Part shown: one piece after another, positions 1 through 7,696 of the stretch | How positions within the stretch are numbered: the first letter of the stretch is position 1 | Layout of the letters: each line of letters opens with the position of its first letter | DNA from: Actinospica robiniae DSM 44927 | GTDB lineage: Bacteria > Actinomycetota > Actinomycetes > Streptomycetales > Catenulisporaceae | Length of the DNA: 64,000 bases | Direction: 5' to 3' | NCBI RefSeq assembly: GCF_000504285.1 | Contig: NZ_KI632511.1 | Coordinates: 2,849,372-2,913,371, forward strand | The notes under the pieces: model-generated | What the model was told of the DNA's origin: nothing | Databases searched by the model: none | What the model saw: only the letters and a program-made list of their open reading frames with translations | Program-made: the position numbers and the translations under genes

Positions 1-407
1 CCGGCTTCCGGCGCGGCGGGCGGTGCTGCGGGCGGCGTCAGGGACGGTGCCGCAGCAGGCGCCGCAGCCGGCGCGGGCTCGGGCGGCAGTTCGGCTGCCG
101 GAACCGCTTCGGGTACTTCAGCCGCCTCAGAATCCTGATGGGCTTCAGGAGCTTCAGGGGCTTCAGGTGCTTCGGCCTCGGCCGGCGCCTGTGCCGCCCA
201 CACCTCCTCGACCACCCGTGCGGCGACGACGCCGTAGTCCAGGAAGTCCCAGAGCGCCCGGGCCACGGCGTGCACGCGGATCGGGTCGCCGACGGCGAAC
301 TCGCCCGACTGCCGGTCGTAGCGCCCCAGCTCCCGGCCGGTGAGCGCGTCGTTCACGTACAGCACGTCACGTCCGTCGCTCCAGGAACGTGACACGGAAA
401 GCTCCAC
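1..407 (-). CDS. Hypothetical protein, N-terminal part (runs off left edge)
   Basis: The gene reads leftwards from a GTG at 405-407 that follows a GGCGGAG-like ribosome site, and it is open to the window edge, so only about 135 N-terminal residues are visible. The first ~65 residues look folded (starting VELSVSRSWSDGRDVLYVND, with GRELGRYDRQSGEF next) and resemble the short N-terminal segment of actinobacterial NERD-type or other DNA/RNA-associated hypothetical proteins. After residue ~70 the chain becomes an Ala/Pro/Glu-rich low-complexity linker with repeated EAPEAP units, typical of a spacer before a further domain outside the window. No signal peptide is visible, so it is probably cytoplasmic. 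Function not assigned. Confidence 0.6.
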   Translation of the reverse strand, partial: MELSVSRSWSDGRDVLYVNDALTGRELGRYDRQSGEFAVGDPIRVHAVARALWDFLDYGVVAARVVEEVWAAQAPAEAEAPEAPEAPEAHQDSEAAEVPEAVPAAELPPEPAPAAAPAAAPSLTPPAAPPAAPEA

Positions 408-512
408 GGCTCCGCCCTCTCGTCGCCCGCCACCGCATCGAAACACAGGGTACGAAGACTCCCCATACCCTGGCCACCGGCGCACGGGGGTACGCGCCCG
501 GGTGAACGGCTT

Positions 513-746
513 GCGATCGGCCCGCGGCCGACGGCAACCTCGGCGGCGTGCGCGTCGTATGCACAGGTGTGTTCACAGAACTCAGATTCCACCGGGAAGG
601 AAATCCTCTGATGAATCGCCGTTCCACCTCGCTGCTCGTCTCCACCGGCGTCGCGCCGGTGGACGGCCAAGAACGTCGGAAGTGCCGACCTGTGCGCGGG
701 CCTCGTTCCCGACGACATCGCCGCACACCTGCCGCAATGCGCCTGA
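513..746 (+). pseudogene. Decayed tiny secreted protein, copy 1
   Basis: The frame ending at the TGA at 744-746 encodes a C-terminus GSADLCAGLVPDDIAAHLPQC, which matches the C-terminus of the next small ORF (GSSMTCTAVPAEVVGHLPYC, ending at 1056) in spacing of its two Cys and the HLPxC end. Upstream in the same frame, 513-608 reads like a weak signal peptide (TATSAACASYAQ) but is closed by two consecutive TGA codons at 609-614. I read this as a dead first copy of a duplicated small secreted protein. The DNA around 531-577 is also similar to 762-812, in line with tandem duplication. Confidence 0.35.
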
Positions 747-1056
747 GAATCCTCTGCGCGTTGACGGCAACCTTCGCTGTGCCCTCGGCGTATGCACCGG
801 TGTGGGGTCACGAGTGATGGATTCCGGCGCACGACCGGAGGTCTCGGCAACGGGGCGGGGAGGCTTGCCGGTGGAGGCGGAGTTCGGCGCGGTGACGCGT
901 CCGCGCAGGGGGGACGCGGCGGACTCCAGCTCGGTGTTGTTCCGCTACGACCAGAGCACCGGTGCCTGGAGCGTGATCGAGTACGGCTCCTCCATGACCT
1001 GCACGGCCGTACCCGCCGAGGTCGTCGGGCATTTGCCTTACTGCTTCTCGGGCTGA
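737..1056 (+). pseudogene. Small secreted protein, copy 2, frame-disrupted
   Basis: An ATG at 737 opens a convincing 20-residue signal peptide (MRLRILCALTATFAVPSAYA) that stops at a TGA at 815-817. An ATG overlapping that stop (817-819) opens a second frame of 79 codons to 1056, whose C-terminal half is clearly protein-like (VLFRYDQSTGAWSVIEYGSS, then TC...HLPYCFSG) with two Cys likely to form a disulfide. Signal peptide and mature part are therefore in different frames, which suggests one indel in a small secreted protein, although two translationally coupled ORFs (ATGA overlap) cannot be excluded. Function unknown. Confidence 0.4.
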
Positions 1057-1070
1057 CCCTGGACATGGAG

Positions 1071-1101
1071 AAACCCCTCCCGGTGTGTCCGGGAGGGGTT
1101 T
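1071..1101. terminator. Bidirectional hairpin terminator
   Basis: A perfect 13-bp stem (AAACCCCTCCCGG at 1071-1083 with its complement at 1089-1101) closes a 5-nt loop between the convergent genes ending at 1056 (+) and 1113 (-). The AAA/TTT ends of the stem provide U-rich tails in both directions. Confidence 0.85.
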
Positions 1102-1112
1102 CGTCGTGTTTA

Positions 1113-1802
1113 TCAGTGGTTGACGATGGTGGAGACGATGTGGGCGGCCTGGTCCTCCCACTGCGAGTACAGGGAGCCGTTGAAGGAGTCCTGGACGTCC
1201 TGGGCGGCGCGGTGCAGGGACATGCTCTGGTAGCCCGACGGCAGGTTCTTCAGGAACGCCTTGGCCGCGTAGGTCGGGTCGTTGAGCTGGCTCGGGGTGC
1301 CCCAGCCGCAGGAGGGGCGCTGCTGGAACAGGCCGAGGGAGTCGTGGTCGACCGCGACGTTGAGGTTCTGGAGCTTGGATTCCTGCATCGAGGTGGCAAC
1401 CGCGATGGTCGCGGCGTACGGGGACAGGTGCATGTCCTCAGCGGCCTTGACGATGGAGGTGGCGTTGGACCACTGGTCGGAGTCCAGGGTGATGTGCGAC
1501 TGGCTTCCGACGGTGCCGGTGGGCTCGAGGGTCGCGGTGGTGGAGCCGGCGAACAGGCTGGTCGGGGTCACGGCCTTGGCCGCGGTGGCGGTGGCGGTGG
1601 CCGGGGCGGGGCTGGCCGTGGTGGTCACGCTCGCGGGGGCGACGTGCGCGGTGGCGGGCTTGGCCGGGGCGGTGGCCGCGGAGGCGGTGATGGGCGCGAC
1701 GCCGACGGCGATGCCGGCCAGGGCGAGGGCGGCGGCGGGGTAGTGGCGCGGGTTGGAGATGAAGGTGCGGAACGCGGAGGTGGACATGCGGTTCTTCAGC
1801 AC
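1113..1802 (-). CDS. Secreted lytic-transglycosylase/lysozyme-like cell-wall hydrolase
   Basis: The 229-residue product starts at a GTG (1800-1802) about 12 nt after GGAGAGG; an internal ATG five codons later is the alternative. It has a signal peptide with hydrophobic core AAALALAGIAVGVAPITASA, an Ala/Thr/Pro-rich linker to about residue 85, then a C-terminal catalytic-type domain with ATSMQESKLQNLNV (candidate catalytic Glu) and DHDSLGLFQQRPSCGWGT, the pattern of actinobacterial soluble lytic transglycosylase-like domains related to Rpf-type enzymes. It should act in the cell wall on peptidoglycan glycan strands. The c-di-AMP riboswitch-like leader directly upstream supports a wall-remodelling role, since this riboswitch class commonly controls wall hydrolases in Actinobacteria. 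Exact substrate specificity is inferred. Confidence 0.85.
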   Translation of the reverse strand: MLKNRMSTSAFRTFISNPRHYPAAALALAGIAVGVAPITASAATAPAKPATAHVAPASVTTTASPAPATATATAAKAVTPTSLFAGSTTATLEPTGTVGSQSHITLDSDQWSNATSIVKAAEDMHLSPYAATIAVATSMQESKLQNLNVAVDHDSLGLFQQRPSCGWGTPSQLNDPTYAAKAFLKNLPSGYQSMSLHRAAQDVQDSFNGSLYSQWEDQAAHIVSTIVNH

Positions 1803-1816
1803 GAGTTCTGGGGCCT

Positions 1817-1985
1817 CTCCTTCGGCCGCCTACCGGGTTAGCTGACGGGTTCGGGCGGAAGGGGAGTTCGCCCTACAGCCCCGTGCACGCCGTGACGCGG
1901 ACGCACGGGGCTCCGTGCGGGGTGCGTCTGCTGGGTGCGGGGGGCCGATTCACCCCGGGGGACCGGCACGGTTGAGTGCCTGGTA
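1817..1985 (-). promoter_or_regulatory. ydaO/yuaA c-di-AMP riboswitch
   Basis: On the minus strand the leader contains, in order, the conserved blocks GGGGTGAATCGGC (about 1943-1956), GTAGGGCGAACTCCCCTTCC and CCGAACCCGTCAGCTAACCC followed by GGTAGGCGGC, ending just before the ribosome site of the wall hydrolase. These match the actinobacterial ydaO-yuaA consensus as I remember it. Between the blocks lies a variable arm built from GCCCCGTGC repeats. Binding of c-di-AMP would be expected to turn expression off. The distal boundary is approximate. Confidence 0.85.
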
Positions 1986-2409
1986 CTCATTGGGTCCCCG
2001 GCTCCGATCGGGTTCGCGCTGCGGGAGCTTCGTCGACCGCGGCGCCGCCCGGGTATCGGACTCGGCGGGTGCCCGGTGCCGGAACTTGTTTTCACGGCGT
2101 GGACCGGGCCACGACAAGAACATTACCCGAGATGACCGGTATGTCCAAATTCCGGCGGAAACTCAACCGACCGTGATGACGCCATTACCCGAGGTCAGGA
2201 AAAACCCACCCGAAAAGCCCGCGAAACACCCCAGAACCACCGCCCCACCTGCACGGACGCCCGACCAAGCGCCTTTCGCCGCATTCCGTGAAATACCCAT
2301 AGCCGAGCGTAACAACGACCGCCCGCCGCTATTCTCCGCAATTCCATAAACGCGGAAAGCGACCACCCCGCCGCAATGTCACTTCATGAATCAATACAAA
2401 CACCCAGCG
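1986..2409. other. Intergenic region, no gene recognised
   Basis: About 420 bases between the riboswitch leader and the 3' end of the FAD reductase gene. The short open frames here have no ribosome sites or protein-like composition. The part around 2100-2400 is less GC-rich than its surroundings. It should hold the promoter of the hydrolase leader, but I cannot place it. Confidence 0.5.
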
Positions 2410-3642
2410 TTATCGCGCGTGCCTGGCGATCCGCAATGCGGTGCCCGCCTGCAGGCGTCCGTCGCCGAACAGCATGTCGAACACGCCGCTCAGCACGCGC
2501 GGGTCGTTCTGGATCGCCCGGAGGACCACGCCGGCGGGGACGGCGTGGCGCAGCAGCGCCATGGTGAAGCGGCAGGAGAGGAAGTGCAGTCGATGGTCCG
2601 ACCGGAAGCCCCGCTCGAACCCGGCCAGCGCGGTGCTCAGCGCGACGCCGTCGGCGAGGTCCACCGGCAGCGCGTCGACCAGGCGGCGGGCGGAGGTCAT
2701 GGCGTAGGCGATGCCCTCGCCGCTGACCGGGTTGATCATCGAGGCGGCGTCGCCGATCAGCGCCGCCCGGCCGAAGGCCAGCTGCGGCATCCCCATCACG
2801 CCGGGCAGCTGATGCCCACGCTCCTGCCGCAGCTCGCCCAGCGCGACGCCGCGCTCCCGCAGGCGATCGGCGAACTGGCCGAGCAGCATGCGCAGGTCCA
2901 CGCCGCGGTCGCGCAGCTGGGCGATGGGCAGGCCGACGCCGATGTTCACCGTGCCCTCGCCGACCGGGAAGATCCAGCCGTAGGAGGGCAGCAGGTCGGG
3001 GCTGAACTCGAAGAGCATGCTCGGGCCGTCGTCGAAGCCTTGGCTCTCGGCGTAGGCGCGCATGGCGACGCCGACGAACTTGCGGCTGGTCCGGTCCTCG
3101 CCGACCAGGTCCTTGCGTACCGCGGAGTACGCGCCGTCCGCGCCGATCACGAGGCGGGCCCGCACCCGCCGGCGCGCGCCCGCGGCGTCGCGCAGTTCGA
3201 CGATGCGGCCGTGCTCGCCGACGTCGGCCATGCCGAGATAGCGGGTGCCGCTCAGGTCCTCGGCTCCGGAGGCGAGCGCCGCGCGGAACAGGTGCTCGTC
3301 GAACTCGAGGCGCGGCACCACGAACACGTCGGTGGACTTGCGCGGGAGGACCGGGACAGGGTTCTCACTCCGCTCCCCCGCGGGCCCGAACACGGTGACC
3401 GATTCGATCCGGCGCCGTCCGCCGAGCACGGAGTCCAGGTCCAGGTCGCGCAGCACCCGCACGGCGCCGGGGCCGATGCCGTCGCCGCAGGTCTTGTCCC
3501 GGGGGAAGGTCTCCCGGTCGATCAACGCGACGCTCAGTCCCCGGCGAGCCGCCGTGCACGCGGCGACCGCGCCAGCCGGGCCGGCGCCGACCACGGCGAC
3601 ATCGACGTCCGCGTCCGCGCCCGCGTCCCCATGATCAGCCAT
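2410..3642 (-). CDS. Geranylgeranyl reductase family FAD-dependent oxidoreductase
   Basis: 410 residues from the ATG at 3640-3642. The N-terminus has the FAD-binding Rossmann signature VVGAGPAGAVAACTAARRG, followed by DRETFPRDKTCGDGIGPGAV, where the CGDG segment is typical of geranylgeranyl reductases. The second FAD motif appears near residues 290-310 as IGDAASMINPVSGEGIAYAM. Family members reduce isoprenoid double bonds (menaquinone side chains, polyprenyl or archaeal-type lipids) or act as flavin monooxygenases in secondary metabolism. The gene stands alone and is divergent from a methyltransferase 127 bp away; the pair could share a promoter region and act together, but the substrate is not visible from sequence. 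The ribosome site is weak (GGCGAG directly before ATG), so a longer product starting at 3741 is possible. Confidence 0.85.
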   Translation of the reverse strand: MADHGDAGADADVDVAVVGAGPAGAVAACTAARRGLSVALIDRETFPRDKTCGDGIGPGAVRVLRDLDLDSVLGGRRRIESVTVFGPAGERSENPVPVLPRKSTDVFVVPRLEFDEHLFRAALASGAEDLSGTRYLGMADVGEHGRIVELRDAAGARRRVRARLVIGADGAYSAVRKDLVGEDRTSRKFVGVAMRAYAESQGFDDGPSMLFEFSPDLLPSYGWIFPVGEGTVNIGVGLPIAQLRDRGVDLRMLLGQFADRLRERGVALGELRQERGHQLPGVMGMPQLAFGRAALIGDAASMINPVSGEGIAYAMTSARRLVDALPVDLADGVALSTALAGFERGFRSDHRLHFLSCRFTMALLRHAVPAGVVLRAIQNDPRVLSGVFDMLFGDGRLQAGTALRIARHAR

Positions 3643-3769
3643 CTCGCCAGTCTGGCACAGCGCGGCCGGAGCGGTCGGCAGGCCCGGCGCGGCGACGCGC
3701 CGCCGGTGTCGGCGACCGGAGATGCTGTGCGCAGGTGACAATGCGATCAGCGACTGGAAGGAGCCTGAT

Positions 3770-4591
3770 GTGGCGGAGGCGGGGTATGGCAGGGATCTGT
3801 TCGAGCCGGAAGACGCGGGAGAGGCCGCGCGCGTCGACCACGGAGCCCGGGCCTACGACGGGTTCACTCAGGCTCGGCTGAGCGCGCTGGGCGCCTCGAG
3901 CGGCGGCGCGGGCGCCGGAAGGCGGTGGCGCTGCCTCGACGTCGGCGCCGGGACCGGGACGATCAGCGGCTGGCTGGCCGAGCAGGCCTGGGTCGAGGAG
4001 GTGGTGGCCCTCGACCGCGATCCGAGGTTCGTCGCCACCCGTCCCGACGGCCGGCTGCGGACGCTGGTGGCGGACGTCACCGACCCGGCTCTCGACCCGG
4101 GCTCGTTCGACCTCGTCCACTGCCGCTTCGTGCTCATGCACCTGCCCTCATACGCGCAGATGCTGGCACGGCTCGCCGACTGGGTCGTCCCCGGCGGCTG
4201 GCTGGTGGTCGGCGACGCGGTCGACCTGACCACGGCCGGCTCGCCGCATCCCGCGTACCGGCGGACCATGGCTGCCATGTGGCAGGCGCTGCGCCGCCGG
4301 ATCGGGACGGACGTCTCCTGGGTCACCGGCTACCCGCAGCTGCTGCGCGAGTCGGGCCTGCTCGAGGTCGGCGCGGAGGTCCTGCTGCCGCCGCTGGTTC
4401 CCGACGCGCCGATCACCGCCTTCTGGCGGACCACGTGGCTGAGCATGCGCGACGCGCTGGAGCAGCCGGGCGGCACCCTGGAGCCCGGCGTGCTCGACGA
4501 GGCGCTGGACTACCTGTCCTCGCCCGCCGTGGCCGACCTGTCCCCCGGCATGATCAGCGCGTGGGGGCGCCGGCCCGTCGAGCCTGCGTGA
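3770..4591 (+). CDS. Class I SAM-dependent methyltransferase
   Basis: A GTG at 3770 with AAGGAG six bases upstream gives 273 residues. Motif I is CLDVGAGTGTISGWLAEQ near residues 56-73, followed by an acidic motif II (VVALDRDPRF) and the motif III region FDLVHCRFVLMHLPSYAQML, the Rossmann-type SAM site of UbiE/COQ5-like enzymes. The C-terminal third (AFWRTTWLSMRDALE) would shape the substrate pocket. It is divergent from the geranylgeranyl-reductase-like gene, so an isoprenoid quinone or small-molecule acceptor is conceivable but unproven. It is convergent with the next gene with no spacer (stop at 4591, neighbour stop at 4592). Confidence 0.85.
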   Translation: MAEAGYGRDLFEPEDAGEAARVDHGARAYDGFTQARLSALGASSGGAGAGRRWRCLDVGAGTGTISGWLAEQAWVEEVVALDRDPRFVATRPDGRLRTLVADVTDPALDPGSFDLVHCRFVLMHLPSYAQMLARLADWVVPGGWLVVGDAVDLTTAGSPHPAYRRTMAAMWQALRRRIGTDVSWVTGYPQLLRESGLLEVGAEVLLPPLVPDAPITAFWRTTWLSMRDALEQPGGTLEPGVLDEALDYLSSPAVADLSPGMISAWGRRPVEPA

Positions 4592-5491
4592 TCATCGCCC
4601 GTTCGCCCGAAGGATCGACACGGCGCCGACGGTGGCGTACCCGCGCCATTCGAGCGCGGCCGCTTCGGAGTAGCTGGTGAAGTCGACGGCCCAGCCGCCA
4701 TCCTCCAGCTGCCCGCTCTCCAAGCGGTCGAGGTCCCGGATCACCGCCTGCTCGTCGAGGAGTCCGCGTACGGGCCGGCCGGGCCTGGGGGCGTAGTCCA
4801 GCAGGTGCAGCGTCTCGCCCTCCGCTCCCCCGGCCACCGGGACCGCACCGTCTTCGGGCACGAACTTGCCGACGTGCCGCAACAGCTCCAGCGCTTCCGG
4901 CCGGGTGTCGGCGGCGGCGTCGAGGAAGCCCAGCACGAAGGAGAGCACGTAGGCGAAGGGTGCTTCATCGAGGGCTGCGATCGCGTCGAAGCAGTACCGG
5001 GTGACCTTCTCCAGCCACGGATGCCCGGTGATCCGCAGGTCGAAGCGGGCGGCGCGGTGGGCTTGGGCCGCGACCGCGGCGGTGATCTGCAGCGACGAGG
5101 TGCCGGTGTCGGCCTGGGCCCAGAACGGAGCGCAGGCCGTCGGGTCGGCGACGGGCAGCGCGAAGGGCAGGCCGCCGTCCTCGAGCGTGGCCCGGTGCAG
5201 CCAGTCGAGCAGAGCCGGCGTGGCCAAGGCGGTCTCGGGCCCGACGTCGGCGATGGCTTCCAGCGCGTGCAGCGCGCCGGCCGGCTGGCTCTCGGGCGCC
5301 CGCAGATCGGGCTCCATCCCCCAGCCGTAGCCGTCGTCGGCGTTGCGGTAGCCGTCCAGCGCCGCGAGCACGGCCCGCCGGTTCTCGACGGTCGGGCCCG
5401 CGTCGGTGGCGAGCAGGGCGAAGCGGCGCCGGTCGAGCACCCGCCCGTACCCGGCGAGGAACGAAGCAGCCTTCTGCAAGTCGATACTCAT
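4592..5491 (-). CDS. Prenyltransferase/squalene-oxidase-fold repeat protein
   Basis: About 299 residues if started at ATG 5489-5491; an upstream in-frame start at 5542 exists and neither has a clear ribosome site. The sequence carries alpha/alpha-toroid repeats of the prenyltransferase/terpene-cyclase type, with DGYRNADDGYGWGMEPDLRA near the N-terminus, LEDGGLPFALPV in the middle and LEDGGWAVDFTSYSEAAALE at the C-terminus, each with the DGG[W/L] turn of these repeats. There is no DxDD or DDxxD cyclase motif that I can see, so it is probably not a classical terpene cyclase. Actinobacterial relatives are annotated only as prenyltransferase-like hypothetical proteins. Likely cytoplasmic; role unknown. 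Confidence 0.7.
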   Translation of the reverse strand: MSIDLQKAASFLAGYGRVLDRRRFALLATDAGPTVENRRAVLAALDGYRNADDGYGWGMEPDLRAPESQPAGALHALEAIADVGPETALATPALLDWLHRATLEDGGLPFALPVADPTACAPFWAQADTGTSSLQITAAVAAQAHRAARFDLRITGHPWLEKVTRYCFDAIAALDEAPFAYVLSFVLGFLDAAADTRPEALELLRHVGKFVPEDGAVPVAGGAEGETLHLLDYAPRPGRPVRGLLDEQAVIRDLDRLESGQLEDGGWAVDFTSYSEAAALEWRGYATVGAVSILRANGR

Positions 5492-5556
5492 GGGGCCCAC
5501 GTTGCCACGCCGGGGCGCTGCGGTCTTGAACGAAACGGTCACACACGCCGGGCGCT

Positions 5557-5600
5557 CGCGGGAGTTGCGGAGCCTCGGGCGAGGTTCCGCAACTCCCGCG
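5557..5600. terminator. Hairpin terminator
   Basis: A perfect 15-bp stem (5557-5571 with 5586-5600), whose loop itself contains CCTCGGGCGAGG, lies 12 bp beyond the stop of the truncated IPT gene. There is no T-tract, as is common for actinobacterial hairpin terminators. Confidence 0.75.
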
Positions 5601-5612
5601 GACCACGTAGCG

Positions 5613-6345
5613 CTAACCGATGTTCAGCAGCCCGGCCGTCGCGCTGGACGGTCCGAGCGCGGGCGAGCCGGCGAAGGTCGCGGTGTAGCGGCCGGCCAGC
5701 AGGACCGCCAGCACCGAGCACGGCGCGTTGCACGTCGCGGTGCCGTGCGCGTTGGTCGTACCGGTACACACGGTCTTGCCGCCGACGCTGAAGGTGATGG
5801 TCGCCCCCGGCACCGGCTGCCCGGTGACGGTGTCGGTCAGGGTGGCCGACAGATCGAGGGTGACGGTCACCTGGCTGGGGCTCAGCGAGAACAGCAGCGG
5901 AGCGGCGGTCAGCTTCGTTCCGTCGACCGTGTAGGTGTACTGATCCGCGCCGCTCGAAGCGCTGGTGCCATACGGCGTGACGACCTTGACGTCGACGGTG
6001 CCCGCGGCCGCGGCGGCCGGGACGGTGGCGGTGATCGATCCGTCATTCGACACGGTGAACGTGGTGGCCGGAGTGCCGCCGAAGTCGACCGCGGTGGCGC
6101 CGGTGAAGGACGAACCGCTGATGGTGACGGTGCTGCCGCCGGCCACCGGTCCGCTGCCCGGACTCACGCCGGTGACTGCGGGGGCAGGAGGAATGTACGC
6201 ATACTGATCGGCCGAGCCGGTCGCGCTGGTACCGGCGGGCGTGGCCACGGTCACGTCGACGGCGCCGGGCGCGTGCGGCGGGATCGTGGCGGTGACGGTG
6301 AAGTCGTTGACCACCTTGACGTTCGTCGCCGGCCCGGACACCCGC
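5613..6345 (-). pseudogene. Truncated secreted IPT/TIG-repeat protein
   Basis: The frame encodes the C-terminal half of one IPT/TIG immunoglobulin-like repeat, a complete second repeat (VTGVSPGSGPVAGGSTVTIS with FGGTPAT...PAAAAAGTVDVKVVTPYG) and a C-terminal Big-type domain (TDTVTGQPVPGATITFSVGG). The first repeat begins abruptly at ATNVKVVNDFTVTATIPP, lacking its first ~25 residues, and there is no signal peptide; the only in-frame start nearby is a GTG at 6341. Such proteins are normally exported, so this looks like a 5'-truncated remnant that collides with the 3' end of the small secreted gene 6371-6832. The breakpoint is near 6340. Confidence 0.65.
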
Positions 6346-6370
6346 CGCGGTTCGCGGCCGGCGGGCCAGG

Positions 6371-6832
6371 CTATGCCGCAGGCCACAGCACGATCGAGGA
6401 GCTCGCCCGCTCGTTCCAGCGGCCCGGCGTCCAGAGAGTCACGGTGACCCTGGTGCCGTGGGCGGAGAACCATTCCCCGGCCTGCCGCGGCGCGAGCATG
6501 GACTGCCAGACCAGGGTGGACCCGGTGCAGGCCACCCGCTCACGGGTGTTCGCCTCGATCGCGCCGCGCGGGCCGTCCTGGCTGACCGAGACCTCCAGCT
6601 CGGCGTACGGGGCGGCGTCCTGGCACTGATAGGCGCCGCTGACGGTCAGCTGCCCCACCGAGACGCCCGCGCTGGTGGTGGAGATGCCGACCGAGGTGCC
6701 CGCGGCCAGGGCGGGTCCGGCGGCCAGGGCCACCGAGGCCGCCGCGATCACCGGAACCGCGGCGCGGCGCGCGATCCGTCCGGCCGCGCCGCCCGCCCCG
6801 GCCCCGCCGCCGCTCCTGCTGAAGATGGACAT
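6371..6832 (-). CDS. Small secreted protein of unknown function
   Basis: 153 residues from an ATG with GGAGGG five bases upstream. The N-terminus is an Arg-rich region followed by a hydrophobic core (AAVPVIAAASVALAAGPALA) ending in an ALAAG cleavage site. The mature part has a pair of Cys (YQCQDAAPYAELEVSVSQ and ERVACTGSTLVW) and a beta-rich pattern ending TRVTVTLWTPGRWNERASSS. This matches small exported beta-sandwich proteins common in actinomycetes, with no assigned function. The 3' end abuts the truncated IPT gene, so its own original C-terminus may have been altered by that deletion. Confidence 0.65.
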   Translation of the reverse strand: MSIFSRSGGGAGAGGAAGRIARRAAVPVIAAASVALAAGPALAAGTSVGISTTSAGVSVGQLTVSGAYQCQDAAPYAELEVSVSQDGPRGAIEANTRERVACTGSTLVWQSMLAPRQAGEWFSAHGTRVTVTLWTPGRWNERASSSIVLWPAA

Positions 6833-7143
6833 CAGTTCCCTCCATATCCCTGAGCCCCGCGGGACGCTCCCGGACCGGAGAGGACCACGTCCCTCTCCCG
6901 TCCGAGGCGCCCCAAGGCGCCCGCTGACTTACCCGATGCACGTGAGGCCGTGCATGTCGCGCAGGTTGCGTCGATAGTGGATTCTTTTCACCGATTCATG
7001 GATGAAACCACTCACTATCTGCCGATCCACACGACCGAGGGATGGCGGGGAGTGGCGCATGGCGGCGGCCGCCGGCGGCGAGGCGGCGGGCCTCGCCGTC
7101 GGCGGCTGCGGTGACCAGCCGTTATCCGGTGCCGGACGGCCGG
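6833..7143. other. Intergenic region with a small palindrome
   Basis: Roughly 310 bases upstream of the 6371-6832 gene. The only structure I see is an inverted repeat with perfect 7-bp arms, ATGCACG-TGAGGC-CGTGCAT at 6936-6955, which could be an operator or short hairpin, and an AT-richer patch at about 6970-7000 that may contain the promoter. No coding capacity with a ribosome site. Confidence 0.35.
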
Positions 7144-7545
7144 TCAGGCCCCGGGCGAGACCTCGCCCTCGGTGCAGACGATCTGCACGGTGAGGTCGGC
7201 GGCGACGCGGGCGTGCCCGTCGGTGGGCTTGACTGATTTCCGGACCGCGACGATCCAGCCGGTGGCGTCCGCGTCCGGGCGGCTGGAGATCAGGTCGCTC
7301 GACTTCGCGTCCAGGGTGCGGCCGGCCGGGGCGGAGACGGTGAAGCCGCCGCCGAGCACGTTCTCCTCCGGCGGGCACATCAGCGTGTGGTCCGCGCCGT
7401 CCGCGCCCTGACGGATCGTCGGCCCGGTGATCGAGCGCGGGTTGAAGTCCGCGTGCAGGGCGGCGGCCTGCGCGGGCGCGGCGACGGCGGCCGCGAACAG
7501 GGCCGCGACGGCGGCGAGGGTGAGGCGGGCGGCGCGGGGGGCCAT
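7144..7545 (-). CDS. Small secreted hypothetical protein
   Basis: 133 residues from ATG 7543-7545, preceded by AAGGAA. The first ~28 residues form a signal peptide (LTLAAVAALFAAAVAAPAQA then AALHADF). The mature protein has two Cys (TLMCPPEENVLGGGFTVSAP and QIVCTEGEVSPGA) and a pattern like small actinobacterial exported proteins with a single beta domain, in which a conserved C-P...N-V-L-G-G-G segment forms a turn. No catalytic motif is visible. It is divergent from the radical-copper oxidase gene with about 150 bp between them. Confidence 0.65.
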   Translation of the reverse strand: MAPRAARLTLAAVAALFAAAVAAPAQAAALHADFNPRSITGPTIRQGADGADHTLMCPPEENVLGGGFTVSAPAGRTLDAKSSDLISSRPDADATGWIVAVRKSVKPTDGHARVAADLTVQIVCTEGEVSPGA

Positions 7546-7696
7546 GGAGGTTCCTTACCTAGTCGGACCGGTTGCGGCGTCATTGGATCACGATCATGGG
7601 CGAAATCAGACCTCCGCCACGCGTGTCTGCATCACATTCGTCACTTCAGCTGCTTCCATAACAACCGCCACATACAACCCTAGGAGTGTTCCAGCC

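Noticed and set aside
2163-2366. 67-codon minus-strand open frame in the intergenic region
   Set aside because: No ribosome site and no protein-like features beyond chance; too weak to report as a gene.
4805-5791. Long plus-strand open frame over the prenyltransferase-fold gene
   Set aside because: No ribosome site and Gly/Arg-rich shadow composition; the minus strand gives repeated DGG[W/L] turns.
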